Assembly (NCBI GenBank): GCA_029721435.1 | Contig: CM056574.1 | Location: forward strand, 806,001 to 870,000 | Length of the DNA: 64,000 nt | Direction of reading: 5' to 3' | From: Gymnothorax reevesii | Lineage: Eukaryota; Chordata; Actinopteri; Anguilliformes; Muraenidae | Shown: piece after piece, positions 34,057-47,900 of the stretch | How positions within the stretch are numbered: the first letter of the stretch is position 1 | Layout of the letters: every line of letters begins with the position of its first letter | The notes under the pieces: generated by a model | Told to the model about the DNA's origin: nothing | The model's input: the letters and a program-made list of their open reading frames with translations, nothing else | Database searches by the model: none | Position numbers and translations under genes: made by a program

Positions 34057-37000
34057 TCCCGTCATCCCGCCCTGTCACTTACCTTACGGTCACTGATTGC
34101 TGTCTTCCTGCTGTTCTGATCCTCTCATCCCGCCCTGTCACTTACCTTACGGTCACCGACTGCTGTCTTCCTGCTGTCGTGATCCCCTCATCCCGCCCTG
34201 TCACTTACTTTATGGTCACCGACTGCTGTCTTCCTGCTGCCCTGATCCCCTCATCCCGCCCTGTCACTTACGTTATGGTCACCGACTGCTGTCTTCCTGC
34301 TGTCGTGATCCCCTCATCCCGCCCTGTCACTTACTTTACGGTCACTGACTGCTGTCTTCCTGCTGTCCTTATCCCCTCATCCTGCCCTGTCACTTACCTT
34401 ATGGTCACCGACTGCTGTCTCCCTGCTGTCGTGATCCCCTCATCCCGCCCTGTCACTTACTTTATGGTCACCGACTGCTGTCTTACTGCTGTCCTGATGC
34501 CCTCATCCCGCCCTGTCACTTACCTTACGGTTACCGACTGCTGTCATCCTGCTGTCCTGATCTCCTCATCCCCGCCCTGTCACGTACCTTACGATCACCG
34601 ACTGCTGTCTTCCTGCTGTTCTGATCCCCTCATCCCGCCCTGTCACTTACTTTATGGTCACTGACTGCTGTCTTCCTGCTGTCCTGATCTCCTCATCCTG
34701 CCCTGTCACTTACCTTATGGTCAGCGACTGCTGTCTTCCTGCTGTCGTGATCCCCTCATCCCGCCCTGTCACTTACTTTATGGTCACTGACTGCTGTCTT
34801 CCTGCTGTCCTGATCTCCTCATCCTGCCCTGTCACTTACTTTATGGTCACCGACTGCTGTCTTCCTGCTGTTCTGATCCCCTCATCCCGCCCTGTCACTT
34901 ACTTTATGGTCACTGACTGCTGTCTTCCTGCTGTCCTGATCTCCTCATCCTGCCCTGTCACTTACCTTATGGTCACCGACTGCTGTCTTCCTGCTGTTGT
35001 GATCCCCTCATCCCGCCCTGTCACTTACTTTATGGTCACTGACTGCTGTCTTCCTGCTGTCGTGATCCCCTCATCCCGCCCTGTCACTTACCTTACGGTC
35101 ACCGACTGCTGTCTTCCTGCTGTCGTGATCCCCTCATCCCGCCCTGTCACGTACTTTATGGTCACCGACTGCTGTCTTCCTGCTGTCCTGATCCCCTCAT
35201 CCCGCCCTGTCACTTACCTTATGGTCACCGACTGCTGTCTTCCTGCTGTCGTGATCCCCTCATCCCGCCCTGTCACTTACTTTACGGTCACTGACTGCTG
35301 TCTTCCTGCTGTCCTTATCCCCTCATCCTGCCCTGTCACTTACCTTATGGTCACCGACTGCTGTCTTCCTGCTGTCGTGATCCCCTCATCCCGCCCTGTC
35401 ACTTACTTAATGGTCACCGACTGCTGTCTTCCTGCTGTCCTGATCCCCTCATCCCGCCCTGTCACTTACCTTACGGTTACCGACTGCTGTCATCCTGTTG
35501 TCCTGATCTCCTCATCCCCGCCCTGTCACGTACCTTACGATCACCGACTGCTGTCTTCCTGCTGTTCTGATCCCCTCATCCCGCCCTGTCACTTACTTTA
35601 TGGTCACTGACTGCTGTCTTCCTGCTGTCCTGATCTCCTCATCCTGCCCTGTCACTTACCTTATGGTCACCGACTGCTGTCTTCCTGCTGTCGTGATCCC
35701 CTCATCCCGCCCTGTCACTTACTTTATGGTCACTGACTGCTGTCTTCCTGCTGTCCTAATCTCCTCATCCTGCCCTGTCACTTACTTTATGGTCACCGAC
35801 TGCTGTCTTCCTGCTGTTCTGATCCCCTCATCCCGCCCTGTCACTTACTTTATGGTCACCGACTGCTGTCTTCCTGCTGTCCTGATCCCCTCATCCCGCC
35901 CTGTCACTTACCTTACGATCACCGACTGCTGTCTTCCTGCTGTTCTAATCCCCTCATCCCGCCCTGTCAATTATTTATGGTCACTGACTGCTGTCTTCCT
36001 GCTGTCCTGATCTCCTCATCCTGCCCTGTCACTTACTTTATGGTCACCGACTGCTGTCTTCCTGCTGTTCTGATCCCCTCATCCCGCCCTGTCACTTACT
36101 TTCCGGTCTCCGACTGCTGTCTTCCTGCTCTCCTGATCTCCTCATCCTGCCCTGTCACTTACCTTATGGTCACCGACTGCTGTCTTCCTGCTGTCCTGAT
36201 CTCCTCATCCTGCCCTGTCACTTACCTTACGATCACCGACGACTGTCCTGATCTCCTCATCCTGCCCTGTCACTTACCTTACGGTCACCGACTGCTGTCT
36301 TCCTGCTGTCCTGATCTCCTCATCCTGCCCTGTCACTTACTTTACGGTCTCCGACTGCTGTCTTCCTGCTGTCCTGATCCCCTCATCCCGCCCTGTCACT
36401 TACCTTACGGTCACCGACTGCTGTCTTCCTGCTGTCCTGATCCTCTCATCCCGCCCTGTCACTTACCTTACGGTCACCGACTGCTGTCTTCCTGCTGTCC
36501 TGATCTCCTCATCCTGCCCTGTCACTTACTTTACGGTCTCCGACTGCTTTCTTCCTGCTGTCCTGATCCCCTCATCCTGCCCTGTCACTTACCTTATGGC
36601 TACCGACTGCTGTCTTCCTGCTGTCCTGATCTCCTCATCCTGCCCTGTCACTTACTTTACGGTCTCCGACTACTTTCTTCCTGCTGTCCTGATCCCCTCA
36701 TCCTGCCCTGTCACTGACCTTACGGTCACTGACTGCAGTCTTCCTGCTGTTCTGATCCCCTCATCCCGCCCTGTGACTTACTTTATGGTCACCGACTGCT
36801 GTCTTGCTGCTGTCCTGATCTCCTCATCCTGCCCTGTCACTTACCTTATGGTCACCGACTGCTGTCTTCCTGCTGTCCTGATCTCCTCATCCTGCCCTGT
36901 CACTTACGTTACGATCACCGACTGCTGTCCTGATCTCCTCATCCTGCCCTGTCACTTACCTTACGGTCACCGACTGCTGTCTTCCTGCTGTCCTGATCTC

Positions 37001-38999
37001 CTCATCCTGCCCTGTCACTTACTTTACGGTCTCCGACTGCTGTCTTCCTGCTGTCCTGATCCCCTCATCCCGCCCTGTCACTTACCTTACGGTCACCGAC
37101 TGCTGTCTTCCTGCTGTCCTGATCCTCTCATCCCGCCCTGTCACTTACCTTACGGTCACCGACTGCTGTCTTCCTGCTGTCCTGATCTCCTCATCCTGCC
37201 CTGTCACTTACTTTACGGTCTCCGACTGCTTTCTTCCTGCTGTCCTGATCCCCTCATCCTGCCCTGTCACTTACCTTATGGCTACCGACTGCTGTCTTCC
37301 TGCTGTCCTGATCCCCTCATCCCGCCCTGTCACTTACCTTACGGTCACCGACTGCTGTCTTCCTGCTGTCCTGATCCTCTCATCTCGCCCTGTCACTTAC
37401 CTTACGGTCACCGACTGCTGTCTTCCTGCTGTCCTGATCTCCTCATCCTGCCCTGTCACTTACTTTACGGTCTCCGACTGCTTTCTTCCTGCTGTCCTGA
37501 TCCCCTCATCCTGCCCTGTCACTTACCTTATGGCTACCGACTGCTGTCTTCCTGCTGTCCTGATCCTCTCATCCCGCCCTGTCACTTACCTTACGGTCAC
37601 CGACTGCTGTCTTCCTGCTGTCCTGATCTCCTCATCCTGCCCTGTCACTTACTTTACGGTCTCCGACTGCTTTCTTCCTGCTGTCCTGATCCCCTCATCC
37701 TGCCCTGTCACTTACTTTACGGTCTCCGACTACTTTCTTCCTGCTGTCCTGATCCCCTCATCCTGCCCTTTCACTTACCTTACGGTCACCGACTGCAGTC
37801 TTCCTGCGGTTCTGATCCCCTCATCCCGCCCTGTGACTTTCTTTATGGTCACCGACTGCTGTCTTCCTGCTGTCCTGATCCCCTCATCCCGCCCTGTCAC
37901 TTACTTTACGGTCACCGACTGCTGTCTTCCTGCTGTCCTGATCCTCTCATCCCGCCCTCTCACTTACCTTACGGTCACCGACTGCTGTCTTCCTGCTGTC
38001 CTGATCTCCTCATCCTGCCCTGTCACTTACTTTATGGTCTCCGACTGCTTTCTTCCTGCTGTCCTGATCCCCTCATTCCGCCCTGTCACTTACCTTACGG
38101 TCACCGACTGCTGTCTTCCTGCTGTCCTGCTCCTCTCATCCCGCCCTGTGACTTACTTTACGCTCTCTGACTGATTTCCTCCTGCTGTCCTGATCCCATC
38201 ATCGTGCCCTGTCACTTACTTTACGGTCACCGACTGCTGTCTTCCTGTTGTCCTGATCTCCTCATCCTGCCCTGTCACTTACCTTACGGTCTCCGACTGC
38301 TGTCTTCCTGTTGTCCTGATCTCCTCATCCTGCCCTGTCACTTACCTTACGGTCTCCGACTGCTGTCTTCCTGTTGTCCTGATCCCCTCATACCGCCCTG
38401 TCACTTACCTTACGGTCACCGACTGCTGTCTTCCTGCTGTCCTGATCTCCTCATCCCGCCCTGTCACTTACCTTACGGTCACCGACTGCTGTCTTCCTGC
38501 TGTCCTGATCCTCTCATCCCGCCCTGTCACTTACCTTACGGTCACCGACTGCTGTCTTCCTGCTGTCCTGATCTCCTCATCCTGCCCTGTCACTTCCTTT
38601 ACGGTCTCCGACTGCTGTCTTCCTGCTGTCCTGATCCCCTCATCCCGCCCTGTCACTTACCTTACGGTCACCGACTGCTGTCTTCCTGCTGTCCTGATCC
38701 TCTCATCCCGCCCTGTCACTTACCTTACGGTCACCGACTGCTGTCTTCCTGCTGTCCTGATCTCCTCATCCTGCCCTGTCACTTACTTTCCGGTCTCTGA
38801 CTGCTGTCTTCCTGCTGTTCTGATCCCCTCATCCCGCCCTGTCACTTACTTTACGGTCTCCGACTGCTGTCTCTCTGCTGTCCTGATCCCCTCATCCTGC
38901 CCTGTCACTTACTTTACGGTCTCCGACTGCTGTCTTCCTGCTGTCCTGATCTCCTCATCCCGCCCTGTCACTTACCTTACGGTCACCGACTGCTGTCTT

Positions 39000-40670
39000 C
39001 CTGCTCTCCTGTTCTCCTCATCCTGCCCTGTCACTTACTTTACGGTCTCCGACTGCTGTCTTCCTGCTGTCCTGATCCCCTCATCCCGCCCTGTCACTTA
39101 CCTCATGGTCAACGACTGCTGTCTTCCTGCTGTCCTGATCCCCTCATCCCGCTTTGTCACTTACCTTACGGTCACTGACTGCTGTCTTCCTGCTGTCCTG
39201 ATCTCCTCATCCTGTCCTGTCACTTACTTTCCGGTCTCCGACTGCTGTCTTCCTGCTGTCCTGATCTCCTCATCCCGCCCTGTCACTTACCTTTCGGTCT
39301 CTGACTGCTGTCTTCCTGCTGTCCTGATCTCCTCATCCTGCCCTGTCACTTACTTTACGGTCTCTGACTGCTGTCTTCCTGCTGTCCTGATCCTCTCATC
39401 CCGCCCTTTCACTTACCTTACGGTCACCGACTGCTGTTTTCCTGCTGTCCTGATCTCCTCATCCTGCCCTGTCACTTACTTTACGGTCTCCGACTGCTGT
39501 CTTCCTGCTGTCCTGATCTCCTCATCCCGCCCTGTCACTTACCTTTCGGTCACCGACTGCTGTCTTCCTGCTGTCCTGATCCTCTCATCCCGCCCTGTCA
39601 CTTACTTTACAGTCTCCGACTGCTGTCTTCCTGCTGTCCTGATCTCCTCATCCTGCCCTGTCACTTACTTTACGGTCTCCGACTGCTGTCTTCCTGCTGT
39701 CCTGATCCCGTCATTCCGCCCTGTCACTTACTTTACGGTCTCCGACTGCTGTCTCTCTGCTGTCCTGATCCCCTCATCCTGCCCTGTCACTTACTTTACG
39801 GTCTCCGACTGCTGTCTCTCTGCTGTGCTGATCCCCTCATCCCGCCCTGTCACTTACTTTACGGTCTCCGACTGCTGTCTCTCTGCTGTCCTGATCCCCT
39901 CATCCTGCCCTGTCACTTACTTTACGGTCTCCGACTGCTGTCTTCCTGCTGTCCTGATCTCCTCATCCCGCCCTGTCACTTACCTTACGGTCACCGACTG
40001 CTGTCTTCCTGCTCTCCTGATCTCCTCATCCTGCCCTGTCACTTACTTTACGGTCTCCGACTGCTGTCTTCCTGCTGTCCTGATCCCCTCATCCCGCCCT
40101 GTCACTTACCTCATGGTCAACGACTGCTGTCTTCCTGCTGTCCTGATCCCCTCATCCCGCTTTGTCACTTACCTTACGGTCACTGACTGCTGTCTTCCTG
40201 CTGTCCTGATCTCCTCATCCTGTCCTGTCACTTACTTTACGGTCTCCGACTGCTGTCTTCCTGCTGTCCTGATCTCCTCATCCCGCCCTGTCACTTACCT
40301 TTCGGTCTCTGACTGCTGTCTTCCTGCTGTCCTGATCTCCTCATCCTGCCCTGTCACTTACTTTACGGTCTCTGACTGCTGTCTTCCTGCTGTCCTGATC
40401 CTCTCATCCCGCCCTTTCACTTACCTTACGGTCACCGACTGCTGTTTTCCTGCTGTCCTGATCTCCTCATCCTGCCCTGTCACTTACTTTACGGTCTCCG
40501 ACTGCTGTCTTCCTGCTGTCCTGATCTCCTCATCCCGCCCTGTCACTTACCTTTCGGTCACCGACTGCTGTCTTCCTGCTGTCCTGATCCTCTCATCCCG
40601 CCCTGTCACTTACTTTACAGTCTCCGACTGCTGTCTTCCTGCTGTCCTGATCTCCTCATCCTGCCCTGTC
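39000..40670. repeat. 16-unit higher-order repeat in array B
   Basis: The marker unit with CTCATGGTCAACGAC has its ATG at 39,105 and 40,113, a spacing of 1,008 bp, exactly 16 units. The order of unit variants after each marker agrees for about ten units (TTTGTCACTTACC, CTTTCGGTCTCTGAC, CTGTTTTCCTGC). The copies then diverge near 40,670. Confidence 0.85.
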
Positions 40671-41999
40671 ACTTACCTTACGGTCACCGACTGCTGTCTT
40701 CCTGCTGTCCTGATCTCCTCATCCTGCCCTGTCACTTACTTTACGGTCTCCGACTGCTTTCTTCCTGCTGTCCTGATCCTCTCATCCCGCCCTTTCACTT
40801 ATCTTACGGTCACCGACTGCTGTCTTCCTGCTGTCCTGATCTCCTCATCCTGCCCTGTCACTTACTTTACGGTCTGTGACTGCTGTCTTCCTGCTGTCCT
40901 GATCTCCTCATCCTGCCCTGTCACTTACTTTACGGTCTCCGACTGCTGTCTTCCTGCTGTCCTGATCTCCTCATCCCGCCCTGTCACTTACCTTACGGTC
41001 ACCGACTGCTGTCTTCCTGCTGTCCTGATCCTCTCATCCCGCCCTGTCACTTACTTTACAGTCTCCAAACTGCTGTGTTCCTGCTGTCCTGATCTGCTCA
41101 TCCTGCCCTGTCACTTACTTTACGGTCACCGACTGCTGTCTTCCTGCTGTCCTGATCCCGTCATTCCGCCCTGTCACTTACCTTACGGTCACCGACTGCT
41201 GTCTTCCTGCTGTCCTTATCCCCTCATCCTGCCCTGTCACTTACCTTATGGCCACCGAGTGCTGTCTTCGTGCTGCCCTCACCCTCTCACCCCACCCTTT
41301 CACTTGCCTTACGCTCACCGACTGCTGTTTTCCTGCTGTCCTGATCTTCTCATCCTGCCCTGTCACTTACTTTACGGTCTCCGACTGCTGTCTTCCTGCT
41401 GTCCTGATCCCCTCATCCCGCCCTGTCACTTACCCTACGGTCATCGACTGCTGTCTTCCTGCTGTCCTGATCCTCTCATCCCGCCCTGTCACTTACTTTA
41501 CGGTCACCGACTGCTGTCTTCCTGCTGCCTGATCTCCTCATCCTGCCCTGTCACTTATCTTACGGTCACCGACTGCTGTCTTCCTGCTGTCCTGATCTCC
41601 TCATCCTGCCCTGTCACTTACTTTACGGTCTCTGACTGCTGTCTTCCTGTTGTCCTGATCTCCTCATCCTGCCCTGTCACTTACCTTACGGTCTCCGACT
41701 GCTGTCTTCCTGTTGTCATGATCCCCTCATCCCGCCCTGTCACTTACCTTACGGTCACCGACTGCTGTCTTCCTGCTGTCCTGATCTCCTCATCCCACCC
41801 TGTCACTTACTTTACGGTCACCGACTGCTGTCTTCCTGCTGTGCTGATCCCCTCATCCTGCCCTGTGACTTACTTTACGGTCTCCGACTGCTGTCTCTCT
41901 GCTGTCCTGATCCCCTCATCCTGCCCTGTCACTTACTCTACGGTCTCCGACTGCTGTCTTCCTGCTGTCCTGATCTCCTCATCCCGCCCTGTCACTTAC

Positions 42000-44900
42000 C
42001 TTACGGTCACCGACTGCTGTCTTCCTGCTGTTCTGATCCTCTCATCCCGCCCTGTCACTTACCTTACGGTCACCATCTGCTTTCTTCCTGCTGTCCTGAT
42101 CCCCTCATCCCGCCCTGTCACTTACCCTACGGTCATCGACTGCTGTCTTCCTGCTGTCCTGATCGTCTCATCGCGCCCAGTCACTTACCTTACGGTCACC
42201 GACTGCTGTCTTCCTGCTGTCCTGATCTCCTCATCCCGCCCTGTCACTTATCTTACGGTCACCGACTGCTGTCTTCCTGCTGTCCTGATCTCCTCATCCT
42301 GCCCTGTCACTTACTTTACGGTCTCTGACTGCTGTCTTCCTGTTGTCCTGATCTCCTCATCCTGCCCTGTCACTTACCTTACGGTCTCCGACTGCTGTCT
42401 TCCTGTTGTCATGATCCCCTCATCCCGCCCTGTCACTTACCTTACGGTCACCGACTGCTGTCTTCCTGCTGTCCTGATCTCCTCATCCCGCCCTGTCACT
42501 TACCTTACGGTCACCGACTGCTGTCTTCCTTCTGTCCTGATCCTCTCATCCCGCCCTGTCACTTACCTTACGGTCACCGACTGCTGTCTTCCTGCTGTCC
42601 TGATCTCCTCATCCTGCCCTGTCACTTCCTTCACGGTCTCCGACTGCTGTCTTCCTGCTGTCCTGATCCCCTCATCCCGCCCTGTCACTTACCTTACGGT
42701 CACCGACTGATGTCTTCCTGCTGTCCTGATCCTCTCATCCCGCCCTGTCACTTACCTTACGGTCTCCGACTGCTGTCTTCCTGCCCTCCTGATCTCCTCA
42801 TCCTCCCCTGTCACTTCCTTTACGGTCTCCGACTGCTGTCTTCCTGCTGTCCTGATCTCCTCATCCTGCCCTGTCACTTACTTTACGGTCTCTGACTGCT
42901 GTCTTCCTGCTGTCCTGATCTCCTCATCCCACCCTGTCACTTACTTTACGGTCACCGACTGCTGTCTTCCTGCTGTGCTGATCCCCTCATCCCGCCCTGT
43001 GACTTACTTTACGGACTCCCACTGCTGTCTCTCTGCTGTCTTGATCCCCTCATCCTGCTTTGTCACGTACCTTACGGTCTCCGACTGCTGTCTTCCTGCT
43101 GTCCTGATCTCCTCATCCCGCCCTGTCACTGACCTTACGGTCACCGACTGCTGTCTTCCTGCTGTCCTGATCCTCTCATCCCGCCCTGTCACTTACCTTA
43201 CGGTCACCAACTGCTTTCTTCCTGCTGTCCTGATCCTCTCATCCCGCCCTGTCACTTACTTTACGGTCTCCGACTGCTGTCTTCCTGCTGTCCTGATCTC
43301 CTCATCCTGCCCTGTCACTTACCTTACGGTCACCGACTGCTGTCTTCCTGCTGTCCTGATCCTCTCATCCCGCCCTGTCACTTACCTTACGGTCACCGAC
43401 TGCTGTCTTCCTGCTGTCCTGATCTCCTCATCCTGCCCTGTCACTTACTTTACGGTCTCCGACTGCTTTCTTCCTGCTGTCCTGATCCCCTCATCCTGCC
43501 CTGTCACTTACCTTATGGCCACCGACTGCTGTCTTCCTGCTGTCCTGATCCTCTCATCCCGCCCTTTCACTTACCTTACGGTCACCGACTACTGTCTTCC
43601 TGCTGTACTGATCTCCTCATCCTGCCCTGTCACTTACTTTACGGTCTCCGACTGCTGTCTTCCTGCTGTCCTGATCCCCTCATCCCGCCCTGTCACTTAC
43701 CTGACGGTCACCGACTGCTGTCTTCCTGCTGTCCTGATCCTCTCATCCCGCCCTGTCACTTACCTTACGGTCACCGACTGCTGTCTTCCTGCTGTCCTGA
43801 TCTCCTCATCCTGCCCTGTCACTTACCTTATGGCTACCGACTGCTGTCTTCCTGCTGTCCTGATCTCCTCATCCTGCCCTGTCACTTACTTTACGGTCTA
43901 CGACTGCTTTCTTCCTGCTGTCCTGATCCCCTCATCCTGCCCTGTCACTTCCCTAATGGCTACCGACTGCTGTCTTCCTGCTGTCCTGATCTCCTCATCC
44001 TGCCCTGTCACTTACTTTACGGTCTCCGACTACTTTCTTCCTGCTGTCCTGATCCCCTCATCCTGCCCTGTCACTTACCTTACGGTCACCGACTGCAGTC
44101 TTCCTGCTGTTCTGATCCCCTCATCCCGCCCTGTGACTTACTTTATGGTCACCGACTGCTGTCTTCCTGCTGTCCTGATCCCCTCATCCCGCCCTGTTAC
44201 TTACTTTACGGTCACCGACTGCTGTCTTCCTGCTGTCCTGATCCTCTCATCCCGCCCTCTCACTTACCTTACGGTCACCGACTGCTGTCTTCCTGCTGTC
44301 CTGATCTCCTCATCCTGCCCTGTCACTCACTTTACGGTCTCCGACTGCTTTCTTCCTGCTGTCCTGATCCCCTCATTCCGCCCTGTCACTTACCTTACGG
44401 TCACCGACTGCTGTCTTCCTGCTGTCCTGATCCTCTCATCCCGCCCTGTCACTTACTTCACGGTCTCAGACTGCTTTCCTCCTGCTGTCCTGATCCCCTC
44501 ATCGTGCCCTGTCACATACTTTACGGTCTCCGACTGCTGTCTTCCTGTTGTCCTGATCTCCTCTTCCTGCCCTGTCACTTACCTTACGGTCTCCGACTGC
44601 TGTCTTCCTGTTGTCTTGATCTCCTCATCCTGCCCTGTCACTTACCTTTCGGTCACCGACTGCTGTCTTCCTGTTGTCCTGATCTCCTCATCCTGCCCTG
44701 TCACTTACTTTACGGTCTCCGACTGCTGTCTTCCTGTTGTCCTGATCTCCTCATCCTGCCCTGTCACTTACCTTACGGTCTCCGACTGCTGTCTTCCTGT
44801 TGTCCTGATCCCCTCATCCCGCCCTGTCACTTACCTTACGGTCACCGACTGCTGTCTTCCTGCTGTCCTGATCCTCTCATCCCACCCTGTCACTTACCTT

Positions 44901-47900
44901 ACGGTCACCGACTGCCGTCTTCCTGCTGTCCTGATCTCCTCATCCTGCCCTGTCACTTCCTTTACGGTCTCCGACTGCTGTCTTCCTGCTGTCCTGATCC
45001 CCTCATCCCGCCCTGTCACTTACCTTACGGTCACCGACTGCTGTCTTCCTGCTGTCCTGATCCTCTCATCCCGCCCTGTCACTAACCTTCCGGTCACCGA
45101 CTGCTGTCTTCCTGCTGTCCTGATCCTCTCATCCCGCCCTGTCACTTACTTCACGGTCTCTGACTGCTTTCCGCCTGCTGTCCTGATCCCCTCATCGTGC
45201 CCTGTCACATACTTTACGGTCTCCGACTGCTGTCTTCCTGTTGTCCTGATCTCCTCTTCCTGCCCTGTCACTTACCTTACGGTCTCCGACTGCTGTCTTC
45301 CTGTTGTCTTGATCTCCTCATCCTGCCCTGTCACTTACCTTTCGGTCACCGACTGCTGTCTTCCTGTTGTCCTGATCTCCTCATCCTGCCCTGTCACTTA
45401 CTTTACGGTCTCCGACTGCTGTCTTCCTGTTGTCCTGATCTCCTCATCATGCCCTTTCACTTACCTTACGGTCTCCGACTGCTGTCTTCCTGTTGTCCTG
45501 ATCCCCTCATCCCGCCCTGTCACTTACCTTACGGTCACCGACTGCTGTCTTCCTGCTGTCCTGATCCTCTCATCCCACCCTGTCACTTACCTTTCGGTCC
45601 TCGACTGCCGTCTTCCTGCTGTCCTGTTCTCCTCATCCTGCCCTGTCACTTCCTTTACGGTCTCCGACTGCTGTCTTCCTGCTGTCCTGATCCCCTCATC
45701 CCGCGCTGTCACTTACCTTACGGTCACCGACTGCTGTCTTCCTGCTCTCCTGATCTCCTCATCCTGCCCTGTCACTTACTTTACGGTCTCCGATTGCTGT
45801 CTTCCTGCTGTCCTGATCCCCTCATCCCGCCCTGTCACTTACCTTACGGTCACCGACTGCTGTCTTCCTGCTGTTCTGATCCTCTCACCCCGCCCTGTCA
45901 CTTACCTTACGGTCACCAACTGCTTTCTTCCTGCTGTCCTGATCCCCTCATCCCGCCCTGTCACTTACCCTACGGTCATCGACTGCTGTCTTCCTGCTGT
46001 CCTGATCGTCTCATCGCGCCCAGTCACTTACCTTACGGTCACCGACTGCTGTCTTCCTGCTGTCCTGATCTCCTCATCCCGCCCTGTCACTTATCTTACG
46101 GTCACCGACTGCTGTCTTCCTGCTGTCCTGATCTCCTCATCCTGCCCTGTCACTTACTTTACGGTCTCTGACTGCTGTCTTCCTGTTGTCCTGATCTCCT
46201 CATCCTGCCCTGTCACTTACCTTCCGGTCTCCGCCTGCTGTCTTCCTGTTGTCATGATCCCCTCATCCCGCCCTGTCACTTACCTTACGGTCACCGACTG
46301 CTGTCTTCCTGCTGTCCTGATCTCCTCATCCCGCCCTGTCACTTACCTTACGGTCACCGACTGCTGTCTTTCTTCTGTCCTGATCCTCTCATCCCGCCCT
46401 GTCACTTACCTTACGGTCACCGACTGCTGTCTTCCTGCTGTCCTGATCTCCTCATCCTGCCCTGTCACTTCCTTTACGGTCTCCGACTGCTGTCTTCCTG
46501 CTGTCCTGATCCCCTCATCCCGCCCTGTCACTTACCTTACGGTCACCGACTGATGTCTTCCTGCTGTCCTGATCCTCTCATCCCGCCCTGTCACTTACCT
46601 TACGGTCACCGACTGCTGTCTTCCTGCTCTCCTGATCTCCTCATCCTGCCCTGTCACTTCCTTTACGGTCTCCGACTGCTGTCTTCCTGCTGTCCTGATC
46701 TCCTCATCCTGCCCTGTCACTTACTTTACGGTCTCTGACTCCTTTCTTCCTGCTGTCCTGATCTCCTCATCCCACCCTGTCACTTACTTTACGGTCACCG
46801 ACTGCTGTCTTCCTGCTGTGCTGATCCCCTCATCCCGCCCTGTGACTTACTTTACGGACTCCGACTGCTGTCTCTCTGCTGTCCTGATCCCCTCATCCTG
46901 CTTTGTCACGTACCTTACGGTCTCCGACTGCTGTCTTCCTGCTGTCCTGATCTCCTCATCCCGCCCTGTCACTGACCTTACGGTCACCGACTGCTGTCTT
47001 CCTGCTGTCCTGATCCTCTCATCCCGCCCTGTCACTTACCTTACGGTCACCAACTGCTTTCTTCCTGCTGTCCTGATCCTCTCATCCCGCCCTGTCACTT
47101 ACTTTACGGTCTCCGACTGCTGTCTTCCTGCTGTCCTGATCTCCTCATCCTGCCCTGTCACTTACCTTACGGTCACCGACTGCTGTCTTCCTGCTGTCCT
47201 GATCCTCTCATCCCGCCCTGTCACTTACCTTACGGTCACCGACTGCTGTCTTCCTGCTGTCCTGATCTCCTCATCCTGCCCTGTCACTTACTTTACGGTC
47301 TCCGACTGCTTTCTTCCTGCTGTCCTGATCCCCTCATCCTGCCCTGTCACTTACCTTATGGCCACCGACTGCTGTCTTCCTGCTGTCCTGATCCTCTCAT
47401 CCCGCCCTTTCACTTACCTTACGGTCACCGACTACTGTCTTCCTGCTGTACTGATCTCCTCATCCTGCCCTGTCACTTACTTTACGGTCTCCGACTGCTG
47501 TCTTCCTGCTGTCCTGATCCCCTCATCCCGCCCTGTCACTTACCTGACGGTCACCGACTGCTGTCTTCCTGCTGTCCTGATCCTCTCATCCCGCCCTGTC
47601 ACATACCTTACGGTCACCGACTGCTGTCTTCCTGCTGTCCTGATCTCCTCATCCTGCCCTGTCACTTACCTTATGGCTACCGACTGCTGTCTTCCTGCTG
47701 TCCTGATCTCCTCATCCTGCCCTGTCACTTACTTTACGGTCTACGACTGCTTTCTTCCTGCTGTCCTGATCCCCTCATCCTGCCCTGTCACTTCCCTAAT
47801 GGCTACCGACTGCTGTCTTCCTGCTGTCCTGATCTCCTCATCCTGCCCTGTCACTTACTTTACGGTCTCCGACTACTTTCTTCCTGCTGTCCTGATCCCC

